Shown here one piece after another: positions 36,301 through 51,300 of a stretch of DNA of 64,000 nt. The notes beneath the pieces are model-generated. The model did not search any database and was not told the DNA's origin. It saw nothing but the letters and a program-made list of their open reading frames with translations. The stretch comes from Owenia fusiformis. Its lineage: Eukaryota; Annelida; Polychaeta; Sabellida; Oweniidae. The stretch covers positions 11,090,349 through 11,154,348 of the forward strand of contig CAIIXF020000010.1 of assembly GCA_903813345.2 (NCBI GenBank). Direction: 5' to 3'. Positions within the stretch are counted from its first letter, which is position 1; each line of letters opens with the position of its first letter. The translations under genes were made by a program, and so were the position numbers.

Positions 36301-39300
36301 CAATGTCATGAAAATTGCTTCAATGAGGTCATAAATCTTTTCAGAATCAAAACTTCAGTATCGGCAGTTGAGATTCTCATAGTGTAGAGTTTACCTGACT
36401 TTTGGGTATTAGGTACCCTTCTCATTTGTTTGCCTAAACTTCTTATATTATAGATTTGTTCTCACTTTTGAAGTTAGAAAAACCTCTGAACTTGCCAAGT
36501 CAAAAAGTGTCTGTCGTTGCCAAATGTATGATTTATATGGTCATTTCCTCTTAGTCATTGACCAACATTACAAGATCATTGAAATGTGTTTCGTTCTGCT
36601 CACTGATTGTTGAGAAAATGTCAGCCCAGTTGGTTTAATTGATTTTTTGACTCACTAGTGGGGGCAGGGAGGCTGCTGAACTGTACAATTGTCTTAACTA
36701 TTCTGTGCTAAGTGTAGGTATCAGGATTTTCCCAATGTTCTGTTGTGCATATGTGCCATCAGTATTATATATTTAAAGGACCACCTTGACACTCTATGTA
36801 CAATCAAGAATTCCTACAGCAGTGAATGAATGAGCCATATAAGTCTATGAATAATGGAATCTCTGATTTATTTTAGTTATAATTCAGAAAATACTAGTAA
36901 TGTCCTCGTAAATCAAAGAATCTTACCGTATGTTTATTGCATGAGGATTGTCTTCAGATATGAAAGTTGCACTTGGAATATTTTAAAAAGACCTACTCAA
37001 TCTTGAAGGTAGACTGAGTAGAATGAGGAGTCTGGCTTATTAACTTGCACCATTTTCATAGCTTGCACCCTGATTTATAGGGTGGCCCAATATAAATGCA
37101 ACAGATCAGCCGAAAATATTGGAACTGACATGTTAAGGATAATGTGAAAGTAATCCAGACCTGCTAATTTGGAAAACAATGGTAATGAAAAGAAAATTCA
37201 AGGGAATTCCATCAAGTTATTCGAAAAAAGGATGGAAGGATTTTTGGGATGTCTTGTATTAAATTATACAAGCACATCAATTGTCATGTTTGATCTACCT
37301 TAGATATTTTTTTCTGAATGTATACATAAAAAATAATATAGGACTATTATAGTTCTCTCTCAAAATTCCTCTAAACAGTGTTTTTAAACCAATCTGCAAC
37401 TTTGCAGATTTTCAACTTTAGGATCAATCCCATAGAAACACAACTTTATTTGTGAGATTTATCAAATTGAGAAATGGGTTTATTAGTTCATATTTCACAA
37501 TGGTGACCTGTTACATGCCCTGGTGTCAGCATGATTTATTTCATTTGCTTGCAAGGGTTGTAGAATGAGGATATGAAGCGAGATTTGTGTTAAAGGAACT
37601 ACTGTAAGAGATAAATGCCTCCATTGAACGTTGAACGTGTGAAAAAATAGGCAGGATTTTGATAAACTATTCAATTTCTAATTAATTACTTATAACATAA
37701 AAATGATAAACAAACTCCTCGCAAAGTCCTCACATTTTAATAGGAACTGGGGAAATAAAATTGATACAGTGCTCTCTCTCTCTGTCTCATAAACCAAAAA
37801 TAATGTTAGATTCCAATAATTTCTTGATAACATATTTAGTTGGAATTTACTCGTGGGAATATGCTGCTAAAATTGGGACTATACATGTATATCCAAAAGC
37901 ATTGACCTGATCATCCCTCCCCAACGCATTGATTATAATGTGCCTAGGCATTGATTGTATATGCACCCTAGCCAAGACATTGATTGTGTATGTGTACCCT
38001 TGCCAAGACATTGATTGTATATGCACCCTAGCCAAGACATTGATTGTATATGCACCCTAGCCAAAACATTGATTGTTTATGCACCCTAGCCAAGACATTG
38101 ATTGTATATGTGCCCTAGCCAAGACATTGGTTGTATATGCACCCTAGCCAAGACATTGATTGTATATGCACCCTAGCAAAGACATTGATTGTGTATGTGT
38201 ACCCTTGCCAAGACATTGATTGTATATGCACCCTAGCCAAGACATTGATTGTATATGCACCCTAGCAAAGACATTGATTGTAAACGTGTACCCTTGCCAA
38301 GACATTGATTGTATATATGTACCCTAGCCAAGGTATTGTTCATATAAGCACTAGTGGTGTCAATTAACCACTTGAGCATTAACCGGTTAACCGGGCTTTT
38401 TTACCGGTTAAAGTCGGTTAACCGGCGGGAAATTTGAACTTATAATTTCAAATGAAATCTTCATCTTCGATCTTGAAAGTTGAAAAAATTGGAAAAATGA
38501 TATATCGGCGTTTATTTTTTACGTTCGTCAAGCTTTACGCTATTCTATGTAAGTAAGCGCGGGAAAGCAATGTGGCAGGGATTAAAGTTGCTGATTGGAT
38601 GTTTGTAAGGAATTATTGGACCTATCACATGTATGAGTAGCTCACATGAAACTGAAGCTTAAAAAACAAACAGATTAAAATGCAAAGTAAGCGCGGGAAG
38701 GCAATGTGGCAGGGATTAAAGTTGCTGATTGGATGTTTGTAAGGAGTTATGGGACTTATGACATGTATGAGTAGCTTACGTGAAACTGACACCATAAAAC
38801 CAAACGGATTAGCATGCAAAATAAGCGCGGGAAATAACAGAATTATACACGGTCAACTAACCGCCCATAAAAACTCAGACCGGTCAAGGCATTATCGGCG
38901 GTTAACCGGTTAACCGGTTAATACTTGACACCTCTAATAAGCACTAGCCAAAGCATTGATTATATATAGACCCTAGCAAAGGCATTGTTTGTATATGTGC
39001 CCTCGCCAAGGTATTGATTGTATATGTGACATTGCCAAGGCTTTGATTATACATGCCCTAGCCAAGGCGTGTGTGCCGTACGTAGCCAAGCCTTTGATCA
39101 AATGTTTCCTAGCCTAGGGATTAATCATATATGTCCCTAAGCCAAGGCTTTGATCATACATGCCCTGGCCAATGGATTAGCCATACATGTCTAGCCAAGG
39201 CTTTGATTATATGTCTCCTATCCAAGGCATTGATCAAACATGCTCTAGTCAAGGCATTGATCAAACATGCTCTTAGGACAATGTGTTTTCAGCTGGACCT

Positions 39301-42300
39301 CATGATGTGACTTAAGGTTAGCAACTCTTCCCCACCTGTTAAATAGAGGTGCTAGCTGAAAAAATGATCTGACTTATATAATTCAGACAATTCGAGAGCA
39401 TCATTAACCATCATGTTACTTCACATTTGTTGAAATAGATTTCCTGTTCAGTGAAAGATTGCAATGTTTCTTTGTCTAATATACTCTTACTTCATTGTTC
39501 AGTGAAATGTTGCCACACGTTAAATTAATGAAAACACAGGAATTCCATTAGGGATAAGGTTGACTTTTCATTAATTTAAGCACATTGTACCACTTCTGAG
39601 CATTTAAGATAGCATTTTATAGATGAATATACACAATTTTTCCTTTTCATTAACTAAGCCAGGACTGCTTCTATTGATTTTGGCCATAGTAATTAGTAGG
39701 TGTCCATTGCTTTAGCAGAAAACTGTATCGTTTTTCAGAAAATCAGAATTTCCATTGATTGAAATGATCACGAAAGCTTAATTATTTCAATTTACACAAT
39801 ATTGAAAAACTATGGGATTGATAAGTCCTTATATTCACTTAGCTATAAAGATTTCCTGAAATATTATTATTATGAGTCATTAATTTTCTAAAATGTTTTT
39901 TCATCATGTGTTGTTCTTCAAGGAAATTAACAGATAATGGTCCTTGATTAATTATCAAATTTCCCTTGTAACAATAGCAGTGTCCAAGTGTCTTAATGTA
40001 GGCAGTAAGTGAGTGTATAAACCTTTTCCAGTCCCTTTTTTCCTCCCATTGACTCCAATGTTACAATACCTTGCTATGTGGATACCCCACAATTTGAACA
40101 GTGAACAGTTATATTTAAAGAATTAACCTCTCTGATATGAACACTTTTCATAAAATAGTTCATATTTTCTTTCAAAATTGCTCAATTATTTTCGATTAAA
40201 CCCTGATTTGTTATGGAAACAGATATCTTGGAGAAAACATTTGAGGGTCTCAATCATACTTGATTTTTCTTGCATGACATTAGATTTTCAAATTATTGGA
40301 ATGCCATGAAGCTATGTGGTTAATAATTGACTGTGTGAGTAACGTTTCTATAATTTTTTGTTCCTTTTTTCATCCTCAGTACTGCACTACGGGGTGAGCC
40401 TATTTGAGGTAGGCAGATTCGTAGGACATGTTTGCATGATTTCAATATACCAGCCTCCATCAGTAATCAGCCAGATTATTCATTCTACCCAGCCTACCTA
40501 AAATTGTAAAGCCACAAAGCTGATCATCTGTAAATGTCTATAGTTTAATTCAAGTCTCTTGGCAATGCTCTCATTGACAGCAATTTAAAATTGGACATTC
40601 CAAAGTGGCTTTGATTTCCCTGTCCAGCCTCTTAGGAAAATGTGGCCCAAGTATATTTGATTTCCCTTGACTGCGTTGACATTTACTATATAACATGCAG
40701 ATATCATCGCGGTAGTCACGTCCCCTTTGTCTTTATCCTTCTGAAATCTCTCACAACTGGCAGATAAGAGGGGCTCTTACACAACAGAATGTCTAGATAC
40801 CAAATATGAAAAGTACAAAATACAACATCCCAGGCAAATGAAATGTTGAAAAGCCCATCAGTATGCCTTATATATGTTTTATAGAGTTTAAGACTAGATT
40901 TTAGTTTATGTTTAATGGTTTACGAGGCCCGATCAGAAAGTAAGTAACCAACTGCTCTCATTTTTTCCTACTTCATTCAATCACATTGAATTTTTTACGG
41001 ATGATGTAGAAAATATTAACCTATTAAAGAAGACCAAGGACAATGGGTTAGCGTCAATGCCATTGTTATGGCTGTTGCTATGGTGATGATTGTTTTGGGT
41101 AGGCGGGGCACCCTTTTGTAAGCGGCTTTGGAAGATGGTTTGTTGAGTTTTTTTACATGCCATATTCCTCCAAATGACCTAACATTTTTTATGCAAGAAT
41201 GAATAATTTGTTTCATGTATTATCACAATGGTAACTACGCTCCATTCCCTCATTTATAAGTCATCGACACAAAGATACCAAGGGTATATCTGTCATAATG
41301 ATGGTCATGATTCAGTCACAGTTTCAATCCAGTCAAATGTTGTTGAAGGGGGGTTTTACTGGCATGATAACAATGGTCCACCTCCACAGAGTCAACATTA
41401 CCAAAGATACAGTAGATATAACCTTTTCTATGGCCACACAACTACCCCAGGCTCACTATTCCCCAGACCTGGCTCCATGTGACTATATTCTTTCCAAATG
41501 AAAAGATGTTGTTATGGAGAGTCCGTTTGGACAGAAATAAGGCCTTCATTAAAGCTTTCAATAGCAGTTTGCACTCATTGAATGGCGCCATGTTGCACTT
41601 CTTTAAGGACGGAGTGAAACATTGCCTCAACTGCATTGACTTTGGTAGCAATTAATTTGAAGGACTTTGTGCTAAAATGTAGTCTTACATTTGAATTTGA
41701 TATATTTTGAGGTATTACAACATGTAGAAAAACTCTACAAATTATCTCAAACGCCACTTAAAACAGGGTGCCCCACCTACCCAAAACAATTGTCACCATA
41801 ACAACAGCAATAACAATGGAATTGACGCTAACCCATTGTCCTTGGTCTTCTTTAATAGGTTAATATTTTCTACATCATCTGTGAAAATTTCAATGTGATT
41901 GAATAAAATATGAAGAAATAAGAGCAGTTGGTTACTTACTTTCTGATCGGGCCTCGTACACGCTTCAGGGAGCATGTCAGTATAATCACTTGTAGTTTGT
42001 TAACATGGTTACAAAGCAATTATGAGCCTGTTGAATAATACATTTATTCAAGCAGGCTATATATCAAAGTATGACCCCTTTCAAACCCCAGTAAGTCATA
42101 CTAATGCTACATTGTCTGAAGAAAGTATTGCATCTCTGGATCACCCATATCTTCCTCACTTCCAGCAATTTTAACACAATTTCCATTCATTTGACTAATA
42201 GCCTCTTTTAAGATAGCTTAGTCTATACTCTAACCTCTGAAGAAGCAGAGCTAGCCAGTCTTAGCTTGTCAATGAAAGACGGACAGTTTTCTATAGCAAT

Positions 42301-45300
42301 TTGAGAAAATGTGAGAGGGCTTGGTTTTAATTGCTTTGTGGCATGGTCTATGATGGCCACCTTCAGTAGGGACGGGGGCTGCTGAACTGTGAAATTGTCA
42401 GTGGTTACTTAGAAGTAAATTCTGTGCTCAGGGTCTAATTAAAAGCCCATGAGGATATGAAATGTGTATGCGTACATGACGGGGGGGGGGTAAAGTTGGG
42501 GGTCACAGCTTGAGGTAATACACTAGCCCTCAGATAAAGATAATACATGTAGATTAATACAGTTGGGCATATTCTATAACCATCCTTGCCAGTGTCAGAT
42601 GAATGAAATTAGAAAAGGTATATTTAAAAGGTATTAGCTGGCCCTCTAAAGTATATTTAATAAATTATTTTCAGTTTTGATTTACTAAAGCAACTTGACG
42701 GCCACCGATAGTGGGAATGGGGAGGCTGAACTGTGAAATTGTCTTAACTTGTCTTAACTAACCTCTGAGCTCAGGGTATAATTTTGACATTATTTTCAGA
42801 TTTTGGTTTATTAAAGCATCTTCATAGTTAAACAGTTCTCAGCCTCCTGATGAAATAAGAGTAATGTGCCATAGTTCAATACAAACAAGCAACTGTAAGA
42901 TGAATTGATTAAATGTCAGAGTAACATCTCCAGCAATGTATTTATTTTAGTCTCAACAGTTTTATTTCCCTTTGTGAATGATAATGTCATATTTTGTATT
43001 CATGTTGTATGATGAGTTTATCACGAAACATATGATTCATTCCATCTTCTTCAATTGATTTGAAAGAAATTTGTCGCCATCTAAATTTCTACAACTGAAG
43101 TTTATTTCACATTGGCCATTTCCTCGGTGCACATTGGGCACAAGGTGGTTCCTATCATTTTTTGATGTGAAGAAAGAAGAAAATCCTGGGGAGATCGCTT
43201 GTCTAAATTAATCAATTTTGGTTACTTGGAAATGAGATATTAAGTTGATAGTATATGTATATTTTCTACATAATATTATATTGTATCTTCTTTATCACTT
43301 TAAAATATTTTTTTCGAAAAAATATTCTTGTGTGACATCAAGAGAAGTTAAGACATATGTGGCTTTATTTAAAAATTTGGAATGTCAGTTTTTTTGGGTT
43401 TATCTCTATTCCTTATTTTGTTGCAGATCAGGTCATTAACTATTTTAAATAGCAATTTATATGTACAGTAAAACCTGTCCGATGGAATACCTCTCTGTAG
43501 GGAAAACCTATGAACAAGGAATGCTTTTCAAAAGAACCGAATATTTTTCCATTGACTTACATGTTAACGGACCCTCTCTGTAGGGAAAACCTATGAACAG
43601 GGAACAAGGAACACTATTTTGGGGCAAATTATGAAAATTCACCTGTGAACAAGGAATATGGAATATTGGTGACACTGTATATTCCATTATTTTTCAGAGG
43701 TGTGAAAGTCTTAAGCCAATATCTGAATATAAAAAGCTTGGATTAATATGATTGAGATTAAGATGAGCAATTGTTTACATAATGTAGCATCCCACCCACT
43801 GTTAATTACCCTGATTTATTTTAAAACTAATACTAATCTGTTTTTGTTACTTATTATCATGACACTAATTCTTACTTTCAAAAACCTAATTGCATCAAAT
43901 CAGTTGTGATAATCTAGGGACTGACACAATTGTTTTATGGAGATAACAGATAAGTACATGTGTCATGTTGAGCCAAATCTCTTTAAATCTTTTACTGATC
44001 CAACTACTAGATTATCATGATATAAAATTTGGTTGATGAAACTTGAAATTCAGTTCTTAGCAATAGATCTCTACATATCATATCAACAATTACATCAACT
44101 AGACACCATCAGACGCTAGCAGCAGCTAAAATCAACATGGGGAGAATGTAACCAAGTATGGAGCCAGCATTTGTACAATCAATCAATATATATACAAATA
44201 TGCTTATTCGGCAACTTTGAGTTTGCTGAAAGTGCGGCCCCTCTCTGTAGGGAAAACCTCTGAACAAGGAAACTTTCCTTCGGTCCCAAGAGCATTCCCT
44301 GTTCGCAGGTTTTACTGTACATCTATTTGCAATGACATGTCATTAATGTACCAGGGGACATTTACAGGAAAACATGTATAGATCGGACATGTACAGTAAA
44401 ACGTGGGTAAATTGAATACTGTTTTAGTTGGTTATATGCTTTTATTTTCAAGCTATTGTACATTTATTTTACATCAACAGACACTATACAGTTGTATAAA
44501 GTTGTTTTGTTGAAAAATAATCAAAATTCAGTAATATCTATACATTTTGTCAGCACACATATGCATCTAACTTATGGTTAATGGTTGTGGGTTGAGAAAT
44601 GTCCATATTAAGAGGGTCTTATCACATTGGAGCCAATGGGAGACTGAATTATCAAGAAATGAAAAAAAATTACAATTTGAAATTTTCATCTTTAAAATGT
44701 TCAATGAAGGGCACAGGTTTTACTGTATTAAAATGGGTTGTGTTGAATGAATAAACATTATACATTGATGGATTACTCAATCCATTTTTATGACAGAATA
44801 TTGTTATTATTATACAGGCGAGGGACGTTATTATTATTCTTCTACAGTATATTTGTCGTACACTTCGGACATATTTGTCGGACATATGTGTTACACTTGG
44901 GATATAGCAGCATATACTTTAATGATATGATAAAACAAGAAAAATGAATGAAATATTTTGAATCCTCTAGTGAATCACTACTCAGTGCCTCTCCCAAGAT
45001 TAATACTTGCCCCTAATGGTCTTATTATTAATGGTCTATAGGGGGTTTGTCTTAGAAGGACAGTGCAATTTAAACTCTCTTGATGTCACTTTTCACTTAA
45101 GAAGAGAATCTCTTCTATGAGTTTCTACATCCGTAACAACTTTGTTCAAAAAGTGATTCTAATCAAGTGGTCCAGACTTAACTTATTTTTATTTTTCCAT
45201 CAATCAACTTAAAGCTAATAGAATGGCTTAATTGGTTTGACACTGGTGTTGATTATTAATATGTCAGAAAATGGATATATATTGTTATCGTCTTCATTTT

Positions 45301-48300
45301 TATGGACGGTGTTTGGTATTCAGCGATCAGCATTTGGTGGTTGGCATTTGGCAGTCAGTGTCTGTAACAAATGGCAGGTGGTGACATTTTGCATGTTAAT
45401 GCCTTATTTGTTCTGAGATGCGTAATGGAATTAATTCAAATGGGAGCCGACATATTAGTTCAGATCAATTAACTTACAGTTTACCCTGACATACGGTTAA
45501 CAAAGTGCTATCACATTTGCCTGTTTAACAAGGCCTTCACTTTGGACTGATCGGATGAATCCCCCAAGTGATCACTTAAAATGTTAAGAGTCAGTGCTAT
45601 TTACCTCTTTTCTAGCTATCAAGGGTTTTAGTTAATCATGTTCGATCAATGATTAGTGTAAGGATGAATAGCGACAGGAATATTTCTTGCTTTTATCAGT
45701 CAATGACGTGGATATGCGCATTATACAGGTTTATGTTTCACACGTCTGTGATTTGATTCGTCAGTTTCATAACATTTGACGCAAGTTCTGATTTACCACA
45801 AGAGGAAATAATAAATCTGGAAAGTAAGGGACATTAATGTTCAAGCAGGATGTCAATTTATAAAAGTCATCTTAATCGAGGCATTCAGCCTATTAACACT
45901 TCCGAATGGTTGTTTGGATCCTAAATTTTCACTTTACAGAAATTGTGATTTCTCAGTTTTTAAATTTTGCATTTTATGTCACCACTTTTTGGTGACGGCA
46001 GTTGGTGGTTGTTGATTAGCGGTTAGCAGTTAGCTATTGGCAGTTGGTGGTTGGCGATCGGCGGTTGGCATCTGTAACAAATTCTTAAAACGTCCAATAA
46101 CTTAACAAATACTGTTTAGACTGACTTCAGTTGTTTTCAAAATCATCTACAAGTTTTCAGAATTTCAAATCTGACTTCATATTTAAGATTTAACTTTCAG
46201 TGACCTTTTCAAAATAAAAAGAATTTCAAAAATGTATTTTTTCAACTTGTAATTTTTTTCCAAAATCATCTACAAGTTATCAGAAGTTCAAATCTGACTG
46301 TTGATCTGAGGTTTGACCTTCATTGACCTTCTCAAGGTAAAAAAAAGGTAAAAAATGTCTTCAACTTGCTTCATATAATATTCACTATTTGTTGCTCATA
46401 TAATATAATATTATGAGCAACTAGGTAGTGACATTTTGTCATGTCAATGTCTTCTTTCATTTCAGTCATATTATAAACACAAAATGGACATTTTGATTCA
46501 TATATTCCAGATATTTTTTTATTTCAGAATTCCTTTAATTTTTAACCCAAAAAGGTATTTTCACTTCCTGAACAAAAGTTTAGTTTAAATTTTTTACTCT
46601 GAAGTATCATTTATTTTTGTCATGTTTAAAGAGCAGTTTTACTTAATTATTTTGAGCTTAAAAGCTCCTAATCCCTCTTCTTTTGCCAGAGTGTTGAGAT
46701 TTCTTGTCACAAACGAATTAATGTGAGACCAGCTAGAACGACAAGATAATCTATCCAAGAATATTTCAAACTGTTCTAACTTTGACAAATATAATCCAAT
46801 CTAATACATCATGTATTAGGTAATCATGTACGATGTTATGTAAAATCTTTCAGTGAAATAAACCTATTGTTTAAAAAAATGTTTAAAAATGTGTACAAAG
46901 ATCAAATGCTTACTAAATACCAAATTATACATGTATGTTGTACATATCTAGTACATATCTTAATAAATGACAAAAAATGGTAAATGAAAAATGCTTTGTT
47001 TTCAAACCCATTTATGAGGCAGGAATTGTATAGGTTAATACACAATGGTATAGATGAAGGTAAAGAGAGAAGTGTATGTAGGTATCAGGTGTTACATACC
47101 TTCAGGTACTATATTCATACACCTTTTACAGGTTATAACCTAACTCACAACAGTATATTATTTAACGAGGATCAGCTCGCTATAAGCTGAATATAAGGTA
47201 TCTCTCAAAATCAACTGCTTCATTTTTAAAAGTGGCAATAGGTCTTTTATTTGATTGAAATTCTCTTAAAATTGGAGGTTCTTGCAATTGCCTTATTGAC
47301 ACCTCGCTGAATTTTCATAACCATCACTATCGTTACATTTTTCAAGACTGAAAGGAAAAGAGTTGGCATTATAACTATTACAGAATGATGTCTTGTATTA
47401 CTTTTTCAAAAACATTATCAGATAAAAAAAGGAAATATTTTTTGCTGAGAGCAATCTTTGTCTTTGCAAAAGAACTAATGAAAATGATTTGAATTGAGGG
47501 GTTCATTTAATAACTTCTCAGTTTTCATATTAATGTTTCCTCTAAAAACTGCAATTTCAATCAAGTGTGATTTATTCATGGACAGTATTCTCTCTATTAA
47601 ATGCACTTTGCAGTTTCCAAATTGAAATTTAAAAGTTTAAGATAGTGAGAGATTCCTAAATAAGCGCACATTCAATCAATTTAAAAGAATATCGCCAATT
47701 ATCTTTTTATTATTATTATTAGTTGTTATCACTAAGGTTGATATACTCTACAGCTCCTGTATTTCTTTTTCTGTATTTTTAAATATAGTCATCAATCAAT
47801 ATCTTCTTATGTATATGATCGAAACTTATGCATTCAATTTTGTGTTTCCTTGAGGCCATATTCAACATAAAATACATGTGCTCAATGTTACTGTGCACTT
47901 ATTAGAAAGAACACTGTAACTTCTTTCCTCTAGGAGCTAATTTCAAAACCAGCTTTCCAGTTTTATGTTTCTTATTAAACTTTCATTTGGAATGATTTGA
48001 TTTAATATTTTGCAATGATTAACTTGTGTTATTTGACGATGGAATTCAGATTCTGTCAAAAGTAATTGTCTTTATGATCTGCGTAATTGTATTTTATCTT
48101 GTATATCCTCTGTTAAGTGTGTGATATACTAGTAAATCAGAAAATGCAATTAAGACCTTACATGCAAACCTTCCCAGCCCTTTAATCTTAGACTGATACG
48201 ATGTTACTGGCAAATGTCTAATTAAATTCACTTTACTTTGTTCTTGAACTAGTAAGTACCTGAGAGCACTAAAAATTAATTAAGTACAATGTATATAGCA

Positions 48301-51300
48301 GGCCCATTATTTACTGCAAGGCCTCTTACTTTCTTTCAATATAAGATAAAATGGATTTTTAATGATTTTGTGTATGATTTAAAGGAGTGCTACACCCAAA
48401 TGACTTCTTCATTGGCAATTCATAAATGCCCCGTTGATTTCTGATTTCACTCATTGTCTCACATTTTTGGTTTGTTAAAATAGTTTTAGAAATAATATAA
48501 AAAAATACTGGAGGCTGCCATTTTGAATTTAATTTCCAAGATGGCTGTTACAGTAACCTTACTATTGTCAACGAGCACATAAAGGTGATTCAAAAGTCAT
48601 TGATTCTTTGATCTCATGTCTGCACTATTTTATAAGGATGTATTCAATGGCAAAAATCTATTTGAAAGGGTATATATTATGTAGCTTATCTGTCTACTTT
48701 TGGACACCATCCTTTAATCCCACTTACAGAATATTTATAATAGCTACATACAAGAGATGATGTCAGTGCATTGAGGTTGATTTTTTATAATGAAATTTAT
48801 TCAATAAATATATAACTACATGTATATTTCATAATGTCATTATACCAAGGTTGAATTGACAATTCTATATCTATCATTTTTACATTGTGACCTATTTTAA
48901 CTTATATTGTAACTACTTCAACAGGGCCAATAATGCTTCGGCGTAGGCCCTGTATCTGTTTGTATGATGTATTATGAAATAATGGTGATATAAAAATTTA
49001 AAAAAAAAAAATTGACAATTTTGTGTTTATTAAGGACAGACAATAGAATGTACTTGTAGCCTTTGAACTTCATATTATTAAGTTCATACACTAGTTGCCA
49101 GTTCTTCATGTGCTATTTTTCTGTTTATTTGTTTTGATGAAAACATGTTAATATATACCAGGTTAAGTTGACTCAGTTTTGTTATTTCTCCAATTTAATT
49201 TAGTAATACAAATGTTTTTCTAAAGAAGACATGAAAATACTGGTACATTTCAGTAGAAATAGGAAGTTCATGTTACTAATCTTTTTAAGTTTGATTTAAG
49301 TTTTGGTTAAATATTTACAAAATCAAATGTTGGTTCAATTGGACAAATGTAGTTTAGCTGACAGGTGAGCAAGTGCTACTGATATAAACGTTGGCAAAAA
49401 TGTGAAAACAGCACACACGTCAACAATTAACCAAAAAATAACAGTAACATGTAAAGATGAAAATAAAGATATACGCTATTTACAGTTCATAGAAATCAAT
49501 GCAAATTTCGGTCAATGGATTTCTTGAAAGGAATGGTGAAGGATTATGGTTAATGGACTACATGTGTACAAGTGATATTCAATATTAGAATAAGATGTTG
49601 AGGTATATCTCTTAAAGATAACACAGTCTAAAGTTTACTTGAGTCACTTTGAAATTAACTATACGACCCTTGATCTATATAGTAATCAGTTTGTCTAGAA
49701 TTAGCACAAGAGTTGAGGTGTTACGATGTCAAAGCTAGATTTACAGTTACTAGAGTCATAAAGTGGGATTTGTCCTCCCAATGAGTTGATTACAGCTCTT
49801 GTCATTTCACAATGGAGCAGTTAAAACATAAATTATTTGAAGCAATTTCGATTGGGGAACTGGCAAAGGTCAAGCAGATCTTAACTGGTTGTTCGGATTG
49901 TCATTTAGCACAGTTATTGCGGTGTAGATTGGATGATACATTGTGTGTGCGTCGCCCGAGTAATGGACGTGAGTTTTATGTGCAACACCCAACCGCACTA
50001 ATGGTGGCCACTATTAGCTGGTATACTGACATAACGGATTATCTGCTTACATTTAAAACTGGCGTCAATGATGGACATACTGTTGAGGATTCAACCAATC
50101 AGCCGGCAGTGTTTGACGGAGTAACCCCATTGTGGCTTGCTGCGATGAGTGGGAAGTATCAGATGTTGAAGAGCATGCTTGAAAATGAAGCTGATGTCAA
50201 CCAAACCACCTCTTTAGGTAAGTATAAAGTGGAGACCATACCATCTTTTCTAAACATGAACATTCTTTCACTAACATATACAGAGAGTAGTTTACTACTC
50301 TTTGTCGGCTTAATTGACAGCTACATGTATGTCTATAATGCTTTAAAAGGATTTATGTTGTTTTGTGTTTTTTCTCATGTTGCCTTTAATATAAGTTTGG
50401 AATGGAAGAAGGCTACAAAACTATATTAATGAATTCAGTCTAGAACATTCTTACATCTTAGCAGTTTTATAGTTAAGGCCTTGCTTATGCCAGTCCCAAG
50501 TGTGGTTGGATTTGTCTCATTGTCTTATAATGAACAAAGTGGCTAAAATAATATGAATACAACTCCTCAATAATTCTTAACTAGGCAAAAGTAATAACTC
50601 TTACATGTTTATGTCGTTATTAGTGTAATAACAGCATTTTCCATATCCTCATATTACCTGTACATCTTTTACAAATGGAATTTTACAAAGCCTAAAGGGC
50701 AAGTCAGATATCACCTTGTGAATGTGCCACAGGTATTCACTGAAACTAGAATCTTGTATCACCTATATTTGAAGAGTAGATTTTTTGAGCATGGCCAGGG
50801 AATGTCCCCTCATCTGTCATTTCATTTCAACCAGGGTGTGATTAATAAATATTAACTTTGAATTGCTTTAATTGGATGGCCATTTTATTTTGGCTGTTCT
50901 GACAGATTGATAAAAACCGCCAAATTAAGTCTCCACCAATTTTTGGAAAAAATCCCTTGGACCTTTGGTCAAAACCATTTTTTATATTTCAGCTCATATA
51001 GTACTATGAAGGTAGAACCTCCATGTGTCACCCCAAGAGTAACCTATGTGATTTCTAAGCCTTCCATATCCATATTTATTTGATGAGTCAATCCTCTGAT
51101 TAAATAGCAGCGGAAATTCCAAAATTTGCCCAAATTAAATAGTGCCAAAATTACATCAATTTACATTACTTATGCTCATATCCATTTTATGACACCCATA
51201 CTGGTAATTTACATCATTGGTCCTGATTTTTTTTATAGTGTTTCCAATTTATATAATTTATGTTGATTGGACTATGATAATAATTCCTGAAACATGGGGC

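Noticed and set aside
37078-37260. Mariner-type element beginning TATAGGGTGGCCCAATATAA
   Set aside because: Only one end could be found and no transposase fragment is visible, so the element was not called.
50218-50429. Read-through of ankyrin exon 1 for 70 more codons
   Set aside because: A strong GTAAGT donor at 50218 and a phase-matching acceptor at 53326 show this part is intron; the extra residues are not ankyrin-like.
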